Source of the DNA: Bacteroidota bacterium
GTDB taxonomy: Bacteria > Bacteroidota > Bacteroidia > Bacteroidales > Dysgonomonadaceae
DNA: 21,679 nucleotides
Direction of reading: 5' to 3'
Assembly: GCA_023437305.1 (NCBI GenBank)
Contig: JAEZGN010000017.1
Span: 1 to 21,679 of the forward strand
In this document: piece after piece, positions 7,021 through 14,196 of the stretch
How positions within the stretch are numbered: the first letter of the stretch is position 1
Layout: each line of letters begins with the position of its first letter
Translations under genes and position numbers: made by a program
Notes under the pieces: generated by a model
What the model was told of the DNA's origin: nothing
The model's input: only the letters and a program-made list of their open reading frames with translations
The model's database searches: none

Positions 7021-8714
7021 TATTGAGAAAATGATAATCTTGAGTTATTATTATTTATCTTATTCATCATTTTAGCAAGATCATCTTTATGATCGTTCAA
7101 CATTTTGCTAAACGACTGCTTATCTGCTTGAGTTCCACCTGTTACAGTAATATTAGGACTGTATACTATTTGGCTGCTTGTATTTCGTGTACGAGCATTA
7201 CTTACAGTCTGAACAGACCTAGATACTACAGGAGTAGAAGATGTAGACTTATTATCTTTTGCTTGTTCTTGTATCAGTTTTTGGGTATAAGTCTGAGGTA
7301 TTGTAGAAACTAGATCTTTAGTTCCTACATACGCATTTACTACAGCATCATATCCCGATAAATCCCGAATACCTTTCTTTGCATCTTCCAGAGCAGCCGA
7401 GAAATTACCTTTAAATAAATTCTCTATGGCTGATCCCATTGCGCCTAATCCGGATATTATACCTTTTATTCTGTCTATTATAAAGTTTTTTAGAATATTA
7501 CCAAACCCTTTGACTGTTTCCCAAACGGTTAATATTACAGCCCTAAACCCTGCGAATTTTTTCCAACAAATAACGATCACAGCAATTACAGCGCCTATTG
7601 CGACAGCTATCCATACTAAAGGATTAGCAGCTAAAGCCGCATTCCAGAGCCATTGAACGGCTGTAGCTATTTTTTCTACAGCAATTAATGAGTAATACTG
7701 GATTTTAAATAGAAGCATAGATTTATTAGCGACAAGGAAAGCATTTTGTATAAATAACACGGCATATCTTAATCCTGAAAATATTTGTATGCCTACACTT
7801 ATACTTTTCATTAATGTGCCAAATATTACAATAAATGTACCTAATGCGGAAAGAAATATTCCAAGGCCAGCGGCACCCATTATAATAGTCTGAGCTAATG
7901 ACTTATTGTTATTAATCCAAGTGGCTATGCTTTTTGCTATATTTGCCATTTTTTGAGCATACTCAATAAATATAGGTATAAGGGTTGTAGCCAATATAGT
8001 CTTCACCCCAACCATAGCAAGCTTATTTTTACTCATTGCGGCTCTATATTGAGCGAATTGTTTTAGTTGGCTATCTGTTAGTACATTACCAAAATACTCA
8101 AAATCCTTCCCATATTCTTTTATGGCTTCTGACCCTTTATTAAGGAAAGGAATTATATCCTTACCAGATCTACCAAAAAGCTGCATGGCTATAGCAGTTT
8201 TAGCAACTCCATTAGGCGCCTTTTTAAAATTATCTGATAATTCTAAAATTATTTCAGAACCTGTCTTCAATCGACCATCTGCGGTTCTTACAGATACACC
8301 GGCAGCTTTAAACGAAGCCTCTAATTTCTTATTTCCACTTGCAGCAGCTACTTGATTTTTGTATAGACGTGCCATACTTGTTTCAAAAGCAGTTAAATCA
8401 AGTAATCCTTTTGACGCCGCGTAAGACAATTTTTGGTATTCAGATGAAGATAAACCTATTCGTTCTGAGGCAAATTGTATCTGCTTTGCCTTTTCTGCCA
8501 TATTATCAACATTTACGAATAGCCCTGTAGTCAATGCGGCTCCTGACGCTGCAATAACCGCACCTATTTTCTGGAATTTAGATCCGGTATTAGATATCGA
8601 CTTTTGGAAAGCGTTCATCCTATTTGTCGACTTATTTACAGCCTGATCAACTATCCGCGACATCTTATCAGTCGCGGATAATATTAATCCTATTTTTAAT
8701 GCTTTATCAGACAT
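7020..8714 (-). CDS. T: Tail tape measure protein (TP901-type)
   Basis: The product has 564 residues. It starts MSDKALKIGLILSATDKMSRI and follows with the tape-measure signature of a long alanine-rich helical region (GLSSSEYQKLSYAASKGLLDL, MQLFGRSGKDIIPFL), then hydrophobic stretches at roughly residues 275-385 (including LGIFLSALGTFIVIFGTLM and WIAVAIGAVIAVIVIC). The C-terminus is Ser/Asn-rich (SSTPVVSRSVQTVSNAR). Tape measures set tail length and are ejected into the cell envelope. If the usual ~0.15 nm per residue applies, the tail would be about 80-85 nm, an inference. Its ATG overlaps the gpE' stop by 8 bp and its stop overlaps gpU, consistent with coupling. Confidence 0.93.
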   Translation of the reverse strand: MSDKALKIGLILSATDKMSRIVDQAVNKSTNRMNAFQKSISNTGSKFQKIGAVIAASGAALTTGLFVNVDNMAEKAKQIQFASERIGLSSSEYQKLSYAASKGLLDLTAFETSMARLYKNQVAAASGNKKLEASFKAAGVSVRTADGRLKTGSEIILELSDNFKKAPNGVAKTAIAMQLFGRSGKDIIPFLNKGSEAIKEYGKDFEYFGNVLTDSQLKQFAQYRAAMSKNKLAMVGVKTILATTLIPIFIEYAQKMANIAKSIATWINNNKSLAQTIIMGAAGLGIFLSALGTFIVIFGTLMKSISVGIQIFSGLRYAVLFIQNAFLVANKSMLLFKIQYYSLIAVEKIATAVQWLWNAALAANPLVWIAVAIGAVIAVIVICWKKFAGFRAVILTVWETVKGFGNILKNFIIDRIKGIISGLGAMGSAIENLFKGNFSAALEDAKKGIRDLSGYDAVVNAYVGTKDLVSTIPQTYTQKLIQEQAKDNKSTSSTPVVSRSVQTVSNARTRNTSSQIVYSPNITVTGGTQADKQSFSKMLNDHKDDLAKMMNKINNNNSRLSFSQ

Positions 8715-9125
8715 CCTCAGTACTATTCATTTTGTTATATAACCGTATCGCCGACTCAAAATATTGATGGAAAGAAACAATATCCATATCAAGGATTTCA
8801 TTAATCCCAGAAGACGTAAAGTGAGATAAGAATACTATATCGTCTACTGGGATAATATGTTTTTTATTTCTTCCTCCGAAACAAACAATGATACTATAGC
8901 TTCAAGGTCAGACTCCCTAAAATCGTCTAGGAATTTGTCAAATCCGATAGGTTTCCCGTCAACCAAGATCTTAATAGCGAAAGTTAAGTACTGCCTTAAA
9001 CTATCATCTTTTCCCGCATAAGTACCAACGGATACTATCTCTCTTACTGTAGGGTTTCTTTTGGTGATAATCCTACCATCTTCCAACTTTACGGAATCAA
9101 CTAATGTGTTTTTCTGTTTTGCCAT
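8707..9125 (-). CDS. gpE-E' tail assembly chaperone, -1 frameshift fusion
   Basis: A -1 shift at the heptamer A AAA AAC (8865-8859, in the gpE frame) lets ribosomes bypass the gpE stop and read 50 further codons. Decoding continues HIIPVDDIVFLSHFTSSG..NEILDMDIVSFHQYFESAIRLYNKM and stops at TGA 8709-8707. The fusion is 139 residues: gpE to residue 88, then K and the 50-residue tail. That frame has no start of its own at its beginning but stays open exactly up to the tape-measure start. The tail has helices and aromatic residues like the second chaperone domain of P2 gpE' and Mu gp42. P2, Mu and lambda all make such frameshift chaperone pairs just before the tape measure. This is inferred from sequence and synteny. 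Confidence 0.85.
8844..9125 (-). CDS. E: Tail assembly chaperone gpE (zero-frame product)
   Basis: This 93-residue protein begins MAKQKNTLVDSVKLEDGRIITKRNPTVREI and ends IVSLFVSEEEIKNILSQ. The size, N-terminal beta part followed by helices, and location between tube and tape measure match the P2 gpE / Mu gp41 chaperone family, which binds the tape measure and recruits tube subunits. It begins 4 bp after the tube gene. Six codons before its stop lies the slippery site described with the fusion product, so the short form would be the majority product. The function comes from synteny and size; direct sequence similarity to gpE is weak by eye. Confidence 0.8.
   Translation of the reverse strand: MAKQKNTLVDSVKLEDGRIITKRNPTVREIVSVGTYAGKDDSLRQYLTFAIKILVDGKPIGFDKFLDDFRESDLEAIVSLFVSEEEIKNILSQ
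8859..8865 (-). promoter_or_regulatory. Programmed -1 ribosomal frameshift site A AAA AAC
   Basis: On the coding strand the zero frame reads GAA ATA AAA AAC, which supplies a classical X XXY YYZ heptamer (A AAA AAC). After a -1 slip both tRNAs re-pair with AAA. A GGAGG tract lies 7 nt upstream (8877-8873), reminiscent of the dnaX stimulator, although Shine-Dalgarno pairing is weak in Bacteroidota. I see no strong downstream stem-loop. Confidence 0.85.
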
Positions 9126-9129
9126 AATT

Positions 9130-9645
9130 TTATATTCCTAAATTTTCTCTGTATTTCGCAAGAAGATCCACACCGCCTACAACGAATATATTATTCGGTA
9201 TATCAAGCTCGCATATTTCTTCTCCGTTTTGAATCCATTTTATATAAGTAATATCGAGTTTAGTTTCTGTCTCTGTGTCCTCTTTAGGCTTGATAGTTCC
9301 CAAAGGGATATTGGCAGGTGTTCCCCTCAAATAAAAGACAACAGGCTGTTGTTCTACTACTGTTCCATTTTCGATAACATCCCTGTTTGCTCTTACCATT
9401 AGATCAACTGCTTTCATAGGATTTGAACATGCGATAGCAACCTCATTGCGTGGGCTATTCCATTTTATAGATACCTCGAAAGCATCAAAACCCATAAAGC
9501 TTTTCATTGTCCCAATAAGCCCGAGTGCTTTATATTCTGATTTATTAGGCGAAATCTCAGGTAGTGTGATTTCAGAACTCTGTCCGTGTGTACTCAGCCC
9601 ATTTATATAGACATTTCCATCACGTATTTTCATTTGTTTTACCAT
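9130..9645 (-). CDS. Tail tube protein (P2 FII-like)
   Basis: The product has 171 residues, the size of P2 FII. It shows the family's early DGNVYINGLSTHGQSSEITLPEI segment, equivalent to the 'n.f.dG....g....e.tlPkl' region, followed by KYE-like EYKALGLIGTMKSFMGFDAFEVSIKW, then an internal YLRGTP and ETKLDITYIKWIQNGEEI, and IPNNIFVVGGVDLLAKYRENLGI at the C-terminus, which matches the P2 FII 'iD.......v.G.D.l...R..LGl' ending. Tube hexamers stack inside the sheath. The gene sits directly after the sheath (3 bp gap). The assignment is strong by pattern and order. Confidence 0.9.
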   Translation of the reverse strand: MVKQMKIRDGNVYINGLSTHGQSSEITLPEISPNKSEYKALGLIGTMKSFMGFDAFEVSIKWNSPRNEVAIACSNPMKAVDLMVRANRDVIENGTVVEQQPVVFYLRGTPANIPLGTIKPKEDTETETKLDITYIKWIQNGEEICELDIPNNIFVVGGVDLLAKYRENLGI

Positions 9646-9648
9646 GTC

Positions 9649-10818
9649 TTACGAAATTAAATTACTTAATAATGAAGTATCTATGATTGAATAGAAAGTA
9701 AATCTTTCTCCCGGAACAGCACCCATGAATGTTTTAGTCCATACGTAATGACCTTTAGACATTTCCTCAACAGAGTTCTTGTCAGCTTCGAACATACATT
9801 TTGATCCTTGTATCAAAGCTCCACGGCCAATAAGTGTGTTGAAATATCCATTTACCATTTCGGTAATCATATCTATTTGCGCCTTTGTCATTGGACGGTC
9901 TATATATGGTAGACACGCAATTTCTATTGATTCCGATGTAATATCATCTAATCTCTGCATTGATTCAAATGTCCGTGTGTCGCTAGATACAGGGAATGAT
10001 GAAACTCTATTTCCCCATTCACGAAATCCTGATCCGTAGACATTTACAAGTGTTGTAATCCCTATTGCATTTAGTTGATTAACCTCACATGCAGGGTCGT
10101 TTAATTCCCAAGATAGAGGAATATTCAATTTTGATATACCTTTCACATCATGGTTTGATGAAGAATACCAAAATCCTTCGTCAATATCAATAGAAGCCCT
10201 TAACCCTGCTGCCATAGCCGAATAACCCCTAACTTTATTAGAAGAATCGACAATACTAGGGAATAGTAGCTTAGTTCTGTAGTCTGAGAAATTCCAATCG
10301 CCATCCTCGCCTCTTGAGGTCAACATATCATCGTATGTCTTATCATAAGCAGCATCTATATATGCCATTCCTCTGTATTTCTCAGCCAACGCTCTAATTA
10401 CATCTGTAACTCCTTCTGTATTCGTATGTTTCGGGCATATGAATATTTTAGGAATAAATCCATACTGAGAACGGCATGTCTCAAACAACTTTGATCCAGT
10501 TCTTACTCCGTCTACATTTGTTCCCTCTATATCCTCAGCAGTTGGGCTATCTGTCGTCTTTACGTTAACAACAAATACAATAGCCGATGGATATTGCTTT
10601 CTAATATCAAATAGAGCCTGACGTATAGTTCCTGTTTCTTGCACAGCAACACCAAATTGGTTATCATCAGATTCGCTCAAACAAAGTTTAAGTTTATTCA
10701 CATCACCGGTAGGCGATGTACCTAGCAGCCCAATTACTGCTGTTTTGACAGTAGAGACTGTACCTATTGAACTTGCAACTTGTATTGTCTCAACTCCGTG
10801 TAAAAATGTATCTGGCAT
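9649..10818 (-). CDS. Contractile tail sheath protein (P2 FI-like)
   Basis: The product has 389 residues, close to P2 FI (396). It begins MPDTFLHGVETIQVASSIGTVSTVKTAVIGLLGTSP, the P2-type sheath N-terminus, in which the HGV...T..v..a.ig..G motif is conserved. The C-terminal half carries SYDTR-like DTRTFESMQRLDDITSESIEIACLPYIDRPMTKAQIDMI, a typical sheath region. A VVNVKTTDSPTAEDIEG insert is seen in the middle. The gene is preceded by an A-rich leader (ATAAAAAATAAACAAA just before the ATG) with no Shine-Dalgarno sequence, a Bacteroidota-like feature. Sheath subunits contract to drive the tube into the cell. The call is secure. Confidence 0.93.
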   Translation of the reverse strand: MPDTFLHGVETIQVASSIGTVSTVKTAVIGLLGTSPTGDVNKLKLCLSESDDNQFGVAVQETGTIRQALFDIRKQYPSAIVFVVNVKTTDSPTAEDIEGTNVDGVRTGSKLFETCRSQYGFIPKIFICPKHTNTEGVTDVIRALAEKYRGMAYIDAAYDKTYDDMLTSRGEDGDWNFSDYRTKLLFPSIVDSSNKVRGYSAMAAGLRASIDIDEGFWYSSSNHDVKGISKLNIPLSWELNDPACEVNQLNAIGITTLVNVYGSGFREWGNRVSSFPVSSDTRTFESMQRLDDITSESIEIACLPYIDRPMTKAQIDMITEMVNGYFNTLIGRGALIQGSKCMFEADKNSVEEMSKGHYVWTKTFMGAVPGERFTFYSIIDTSLLSNLIS

Positions 10819-10830
10819 TTTGTTTATTTT

Positions 10831-11325
10831 TTATTCTGTTATAAATTCCGGTACTTTCAGTTTATATACATTATTAGCGGGATCTTCCGCATCAGGATCA
10901 GGTACTATTGAAGCCGATTTAGTAACAATATTAAAAGCTAGTACATAATTAAAGTTATTCTGAACGCCATCTATGTAACCATCTTGATCTAAAGCGATCG
11001 GATCACATCCAATATACATCTTGCGACCTTGGAGTAATTGCCCTATTCTCTTTAGTAAATCAAGTATACCTCCTGCACCTCTTCTTGTTCTTGATCTGAT
11101 TATAGCCTCAAACCTCATCCTTTCCGACTGAATAACGACATTATTATTTTCAGGATCGTCAAATGTTGATCCTGTATATACGATATAAACTTTAGGCTTT
11201 GTTAGATTCCGTTGAAGTTCAGATTCATTATCCGGTAAAGCGGTAATATCCGCTATACTTTTTAGTGACTGATTATCTTTCAATACAGAAACTAAATCGT
11301 CTTCTATTTGTTCGTAATCTTTCAT
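10831..11325 (-). CDS. Mu gp37-like tail terminator/completion protein (DUF1834)
   Basis: The product has 164 residues. It resembles the Mu gp37 (DUF1834) family: an N-terminal helix YEQIEDDLVSVLKDN, a KPKVYIVYTGSTFDDPEN strand block, SERMRFEAIIRSRTRRGAGGILDLLKRIGQLLQGRKM, and a DGVQNNFNYVLAFNIVTKS strand. In Mu this gene lies just before the sheath gene, as it does here, and it is thought to sit at the head-proximal end of the tail. It starts within the preceding gene by an ATGA overlap. The C-terminal 20 residues (DPDAEDPANNVYKLK) are an extra acidic tail. The family is fairly sure; the function is inferred from Mu. Confidence 0.8.
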   Translation of the reverse strand: MKDYEQIEDDLVSVLKDNQSLKSIADITALPDNESELQRNLTKPKVYIVYTGSTFDDPENNNVVIQSERMRFEAIIRSRTRRGAGGILDLLKRIGQLLQGRKMYIGCDPIALDQDGYIDGVQNNFNYVLAFNIVTKSASIVPDPDAEDPANNVYKLKVPEFITE

Positions 11326-11654
11326 TCAGGATCTAATTCGCAATAAGCAATAAATGTCTTACCATCATATCTCGCAAATACTTCTCTAACGACAAGCCTT
11401 ATTTCATTAATGAGAACGTGCTCAATTAAACCAGTGTCAACATTACTTTTCAATTCCGGGAAGTCGCCTAAGAAATATTCAAACCAATAATTATACGGTC
11501 TATATTCGTATTTATCTGAGTCCCCTATCTTTATAGGATCATTTGGGCTATTATATAATACCTTAATCTCATTATCATTCCAAACAGCAATATCTCCAAA
11601 TACAGTCTGCGATTTGGAGAATACTGCCTTCTGGTATGAATCGAATAATGCCAT
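11322..11654 (-). CDS. Putative head-tail connector (lambda gpFII-like)
   Basis: The product has 110 residues: MALFDSYQKAVFSKSQTVFGDIAVWNDNEIKVLYNSPNDPIKIGDSDKYEYRPYNYWFEYF and onward. It has an early DIAVWNDNEIKVLYNSP strand pair, then EYRPYNYWFEYFLGDFP, then LIEHVLINEIRLVVREV. The size, the beta-rich profile and the position between the decoration protein and the DUF1834 protein match lambda gpFII / neck-type attachment proteins, which complete the head and dock the tail. It has an aromatic-rich core. The sequence alone only weakly matches FII, so the call leans on synteny. Its start overlaps the previous stop (TAATG). Confidence 0.6.
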   Translation of the reverse strand: MALFDSYQKAVFSKSQTVFGDIAVWNDNEIKVLYNSPNDPIKIGDSDKYEYRPYNYWFEYFLGDFPELKSNVDTGLIEHVLINEIRLVVREVFARYDGKTFIAYCELDPE

Positions 11655-12097
11655 TAAGATGTAGCCATAAGTTTTGCGGTTCTTAACTTTGCTAACAACG
11701 CGTTGAAATCTGCTACCAAACCGGCAACGGTTGTCGCTGTACTATCGGCTTGAGCATCCGCAATGTTTGATTCCGGATTATCTACGATTAAAACCTGAAC
11801 TATTTCATCTGCTGACAGAGCATCTTTATAAGCAAAACCTACAAAAGAATTAGCTCCTGCGGTTTTTGTTAACTTCTTGGCTGATGAATCCCAATACAAT
11901 AAATCACCTTGAGATATTGCCCCTGTTGCTTTTGGTATAGTAAACACACCGTCTGTCATTGCGGCGAACTTAGCCCCTGACACTGCATCGGTAACAGCAA
12001 CAGCCGCTTTTTGTCCGGCAAATACGAGATCTCCCGATTTTACGGTTGAAGTAGCTACAATTTCTATTCTATCGCCTTCGCATACAAAATTTTGCAT
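11654..12097 (-). CDS. Capsid decoration protein (DUF2190)
   Basis: The product has 147 residues. The first 110 match the DUF2190 / capsid cement pattern: NFVCEGDRIEIVATSTVKSGDLVFAGQKAAVAVTDA, FAAMTDGVFTIPKATGAISQGDLLYWD, and FVGFAYKDALSADEIVQVLIV. DUF2190 proteins are trimeric cement proteins that stabilise the expanded head, placed directly after the major capsid gene, as here. The last 35 residues form an Ala/Thr-rich tail (ADSTATTVAGLVADFNALLAK). It is preceded by a G5/C5 hairpin and an A-rich leader. The family assignment is confident. Confidence 0.85.
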   Translation of the reverse strand: MQNFVCEGDRIEIVATSTVKSGDLVFAGQKAAVAVTDAVSGAKFAAMTDGVFTIPKATGAISQGDLLYWDSSAKKLTKTAGANSFVGFAYKDALSADEIVQVLIVDNPESNIADAQADSTATTVAGLVADFNALLAKLRTAKLMATS

Positions 12098-12115
12098 AAT
12101 ATTTATTTTTTAAGT

Positions 12116-12131
12116 GGGGGATTACTCCCCC
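12116..12131 (-). promoter_or_regulatory. G5-C5 hairpin between capsid and decoration genes
   Basis: The minus strand reads GGGGGA-GTAA-TCCCCC, a 6-bp GC-rich stem with a GNRA-type GUAA tetraloop, ending 18 bp before the decoration-protein ATG. No T-run follows on the minus strand, so it does not look like a full terminator. It may protect an mRNA end or tune decoration-protein expression. Confidence 0.6.
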
Positions 12132-12147
12132 GATTATACTTCGTTAA

Positions 12148-14196
12148 TTATTCACCAGGGTTTTTATACCATCCGCGATAATCAATCGCTGCACATCCAA
12201 ACTCTCCACGTACTGCAAACTTGATAGAGTCACGGTCAAAATCTTCAACTCTTTGAGAGCGCAATCCACCGTTACCGTCAAGATAAGCGTAATAAAGACC
12301 ATCGATAGCTCCGGGATCAGCAGCTAGATACCATTCTTTCGCACCTAAACGAGGCTCAACGATAACCTCCAATCCCATAGCAGAGAAGAAGTTTACCTGT
12401 GATACCTGTGTAGGAACAATGGCTTTGTTCAATAATTGATAAGCTGCAATTTCTTGTTCAGGGCCAACGATTACGTATTTAGGCTGAACACGTATACGAC
12501 GTTTACCTGTAATACCGTATTGACGCTTAAAGGCTATAATTGCAGTTTGCAAAGTTGTTGCGCTCAATATACCTTTATCGCCTCCTGCTGCTAGGTTCTT
12601 ATGGTCTGCATGGAATAGACCCTTGTTGTCATCCATTGTTACGTTGTTTGTCAACATACCCCAAATCAAATCACCCTGCATTGTTTCCCAGTCAAGAACA
12701 AATCTTTGTGGAATTTTTTCAAAAGCAGAAAGATCATCGTTTATCATTGCGCGGCGAGTAAACAAAATACCTTCTCCGTATGAGCTAAGAGATAGAGTTT
12801 GTTTTGACTCACTCATTTTGCCATATTTAAGCTCATCTCCTTCTTTTATTTCCTGCATACCATTGGCGGTATCGAACTGATAGAAGTTTTTAGGCTTAAA
12901 GTTTGGAACAGTTGTTTCTTTCGCAATCATATTCCAATATTCAGGATGCCAAGGATAATCCGTACGTAGCAACTTATTAGAAAGTTGTTCTAACAATAGA
13001 GGAAAATCACTTGTAGAAGCATCACGCTTATTAAAATAAAAATCAGCGATCTGGGTTGGTGTTAGGTTAGAAGTGTTCACCCCACGTTCCTGCAACAACA
13101 TTTCAGCTATATTAACCAATGAACGACCTACAAAAGGATTGCCTTTTACTGTGTCATTCTTGAAAGATTGAGGAGCTACACGATGCAGCAAAGCAGCTTC
13201 AACCGCTTCTCTCTTCTTTTCTAAACCATCTTTTCCTACTTCTACTTGCATTCCTGAAATTTTAGTGTCTGATTTTGCATATTCTTCAATGATTGATTGT
13301 CGGATTTCATCCAGAGGCCTATCGCTTTTGAAATATTCGATAGCTTTGGAATCGTCCAATTTCGCAGCTCTGGTAGAAACTAATATAGCATCGAACATTT
13401 TCTTCTGATCTTCAGTAGCTTCTTTTCTTACCTGCTCAATATCTACTTTTACCGGTTCTTGATTTTCGGGCTTTACCGATTCAATAATCAATTGCCTGAT
13501 TTCTTCTACTGTCTTGTCGCTTTCGTAAAACTCCAAGACTTTCTCATCTGAGAGTTTAGCCGAACGACAAGACTTAGAAATAGCTTCAAGACGATTCTTT
13601 TCTTCGTCTGAGCCTTTCGCGCGGATTTCTTCAATTGTTTTTGTCATTCTTGTTAAATTAATTATGTTAATAGTATGTATCTGCTCAGATGAGCGTGTTT
13701 TTGAATTTACATCAGCCTGAACCGGAGCAAAGGAAACTTCTCGCGGTTCCCAATCTGTAGCCCTATATGTAGGTATTTTTTCTTTTGATTGTAGTTCTCT
13801 ATTATAAGAGTATACATTATAGCCTACAGATATTCCGGTTATAATACCATTCTCAATATCAGAGATCAATGATTCATCGGCACGTGCTCCGAAAGTTATA
13901 GTACCAACCATTGTACGACCATCAAATCGGATATTATTGCAGCGACCCAACTGAGTAGTTACACCACCCGACATATGGTTATCAAATACCGGCAAACCAT
14001 CTTTACATCTATCCATACGAACAGATGATGGGTCGCACATGAGAACTTCGTTGTAAGATTCATCAGCCCACCAAGGACTTCTAAATACTGGAGTTTCTGT
14101 AGCAAATGTTACATCTATCGTCCGAGTCTCTTTATTGAAAGTTTTCTTATCAAATTCCGCTCGGGTAAAAGATTGACCTCCTTCTATCTTATTCAT
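12148..14196 (-). CDS. Fused prohead protease-scaffold-major capsid protein
   Basis: I set the start at the ATG at 14196-14194 (MNKIEGGQ), which overlaps the portal stop; an upstream ATG at 14235 would overlap the portal by more. The product has 682 residues. Residues about 20-165 form an HK97-type (U35) protease with VFDNHMSGG (H74), GISVGYNV (S123) and the EPREVSFAPV strand (E153). Residues 184-320 form a charged helical scaffold with a tandem repeat. Residues about 330-682 form the capsid fold, with KGLFHADHKNLAAGG, RVQPKYVIVGPEQE, YYAYLDGNGGLRSQRV and FDRDSIKFAVRGEFGCAAIDYRGW. Such fusions are known in Mu-like phages. An internal ATG at 13647 may yield the scaffold-capsid part alone. Confidence 0.9.
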   Translation of the reverse strand: MNKIEGGQSFTRAEFDKKTFNKETRTIDVTFATETPVFRSPWWADESYNEVLMCDPSSVRMDRCKDGLPVFDNHMSGGVTTQLGRCNNIRFDGRTMVGTITFGARADESLISDIENGIITGISVGYNVYSYNRELQSKEKIPTYRATDWEPREVSFAPVQADVNSKTRSSEQIHTINIINLTRMTKTIEEIRAKGSDEEKNRLEAISKSCRSAKLSDEKVLEFYESDKTVEEIRQLIIESVKPENQEPVKVDIEQVRKEATEDQKKMFDAILVSTRAAKLDDSKAIEYFKSDRPLDEIRQSIIEEYAKSDTKISGMQVEVGKDGLEKKREAVEAALLHRVAPQSFKNDTVKGNPFVGRSLVNIAEMLLQERGVNTSNLTPTQIADFYFNKRDASTSDFPLLLEQLSNKLLRTDYPWHPEYWNMIAKETTVPNFKPKNFYQFDTANGMQEIKEGDELKYGKMSESKQTLSLSSYGEGILFTRRAMINDDLSAFEKIPQRFVLDWETMQGDLIWGMLTNNVTMDDNKGLFHADHKNLAAGGDKGILSATTLQTAIIAFKRQYGITGKRRIRVQPKYVIVGPEQEIAAYQLLNKAIVPTQVSQVNFFSAMGLEVIVEPRLGAKEWYLAADPGAIDGLYYAYLDGNGGLRSQRVEDFDRDSIKFAVRGEFGCAAIDYRGWYKNPGE
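13285..13632 (-). repeat. Scaffold-domain tandem duplication (65-residue period)
   Basis: Within the fused protein, residues 189-239 and 254-304 (numbering from the ATG at 14196) align without gaps at a 65-residue offset: SAKLSDEKVLEFYESDKTVEEIRQLIIE versus AAKLDDSKAIEYFKSDRPLDEIRQSIIE. Both units are helical and highly charged, as expected for a scaffold. Confidence 0.85.
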
